The translations under genes were made by a program, and so were the position numbers. This document shows positions 28,824 to 29,651 of a stretch of 29,651 bases of DNA, in pieces (within the stretch, counting starts at the first letter, position 1; every line of letters begins with the position of its first letter). Location: positions 7,990 through 37,640 of the forward strand of contig PS015486.1 in assembly GCA_048213135.1 (NCBI GenBank), in the 5' to 3' direction. The notes under the pieces were generated by a model. That model was given only the letters and a program-made list of their open reading frames with translations. It was not told the DNA's origin and did not search any database. The DNA comes from Reclinomonas americana ATCC 50394. Taxonomy: Eukaryota; Jakobida; Jakobea; Jakobida.

Positions 28824-29651
28824 GGCAAATCAATGTCCGTGAATCTTCTCTCGCACACACGCACACCGGCGCACACATGCACACACAAACACACACAGAG
28901 AGACGCGCGCACACATGAACGAACACTCGCTCACACGCACAAACATTCTCCCACTCGCAAACAGCGTGTGCGTGTGTGAGGGAGAACGCGCATGAGAGAG
29001 AGGACCATGTGCGTGCGTGCGTACGTGTGTGTGTCTTTCTCTCTCTCTCTTCTCTCACACTCATCATGACGCACCTCGTTCTGGCGATCCCATCTCCTCT
29101 GCTTCCTCCCTTGCGTGTTGCGCGCTGGTGCTGTTGCTGCTGGTGGTGCTGGTGACGAGGCACGTGGAGGTGCGAGAGGAGAGATTTGCAGACGATGCTG
29201 TTGTGGTGGTGGTGGAGGAGGCGGAGTAAGAGGGATGCGAGTGTCGATGATGATGCTTGTTCCCGCGTTGGTGGTGGTGGTGGTGCGTGTGTGAGCGAGA
29301 GGACTTGTGCTGCGCGGCGCCCGTGGTCGATGCTCAACAACACACACGCGAGGACGGGGGAAGGGAGAAGAGAGAGAGAGTGCGCGGAATAAAAAAAGAC
29401 ACGCACACGCACGCGCGCGTGGAGAGAAAGTGTGTGTGTGCGGTGGTGGGTGGATGGACAGTGAGGGAAAGAGTGTGTGTCTCTCCCTGTGTGTGTGCGT
29501 GGATGCGAGTGCGCCCGCGAGTGTTTGGTGGGGTGCGCGCCTCTCCGACTTCAAATTGACAATCGCATAATCTTGTTCGCCTTTTTGGGATGGTGATTGT
29601 TGTGGTTTTTGAGAGTGTGACGGTGGTTGACGGAGAGTGCGCATTCTCGTC
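28824..29651. other. Microsatellite-rich region upstream of GSK3
   Basis: About 0.8 kb of CA, CT, GTGCG and GGT-rich DNA precedes the GSK3 start. Long open frames on both strands here are products of repeat composition (Arg/His/Ser/Thr-rich translations) and show no recognisable domain. A GTGCGT donor-like site on the minus strand at about 29075 could end an additional 5' GSK3 exon, but no start codon convinces me. Probably promoter, 5' leader and flank. Confidence 0.5.

Noticed and set aside
28931-29644. 237-codon minus-strand open frame upstream of GSK3
   Set aside because: The translation is His/Thr/Arg/Pro low complexity produced by CA and CT microsatellites, with no conserved segment. 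A partial 5' exon of GSK3 cannot be excluded but is not supported.

Overview
This window is nuclear DNA of a unicellular eukaryote. It carries seven intron-dense protein genes, each recognisable by spliced homology. About 110 introns of roughly 55-80 nt can be placed, almost all GT-AG, with exons down to 18-33 nt. Intergenic spaces are short and rich in CA, CT, GA and CAG/CTG microsatellites. The lineage cannot be named from the sequence. Kynurenine 3-monooxygenase, a USP40-type deubiquitinase, a TTLL12 with leucine-rich repeats and an FtsX-fold permease together fit a free-living protist such as an amoebozoan or opisthokont relative, but a stramenopile is not excluded. No mobile element, rRNA, tRNA or CRISPR array is visible.

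Layout from left to right: (1) RNA polymerase III largest subunit RPC1, minus strand, start at 7402, 3' end beyond the left edge. (2) A minus-strand gene for a polyglutamine single-pass membrane protein, 9623 to 8133. (3) A USP40-like deubiquitinase, minus strand, 15954 to 9938. (4) TTLL12, plus strand, 16033 to 19722, diverging from USP40 across only 78 bp. (5) Kynurenine 3-monooxygenase, minus strand, 21905 to 19819, convergent with TTLL12 across 96 bp. (6) An eukaryotic FtsX-domain permease, minus strand, 27103 to 22188, in at least 25 exons. (7) A GSK3/shaggy kinase, minus strand, start near 28823, 3' end lost in an assembly gap. The remaining 0.8 kb is microsatellite-rich upstream DNA. 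Five runs of N interrupt the window, and at least two are much shorter than the coding sequence they must hide. The genes do not form a pathway: they cover transcription, ubiquitin, tubulin/histone-type ligase, tryptophan catabolism, membrane and signalling functions.

The most unusual signal is a recurrent 5' splice site. About 22 introns, in six of the seven genes, begin GTTGCG, usually after an exon base other than G, while most other introns are G|GTGAG, G|GTGCG or similar. Reading frames fix most of these junctions. The pattern fits U1 pairing shifted by one base. Other notable items are a spliced insertion of about 200 residues between the bridge helix and trigger loop of RPC1, a UBA domain inserted in the USP40 catalytic domain, a 22-bp perfect palindrome upstream of KMO, and a one-base frame inconsistency in the permease gene.
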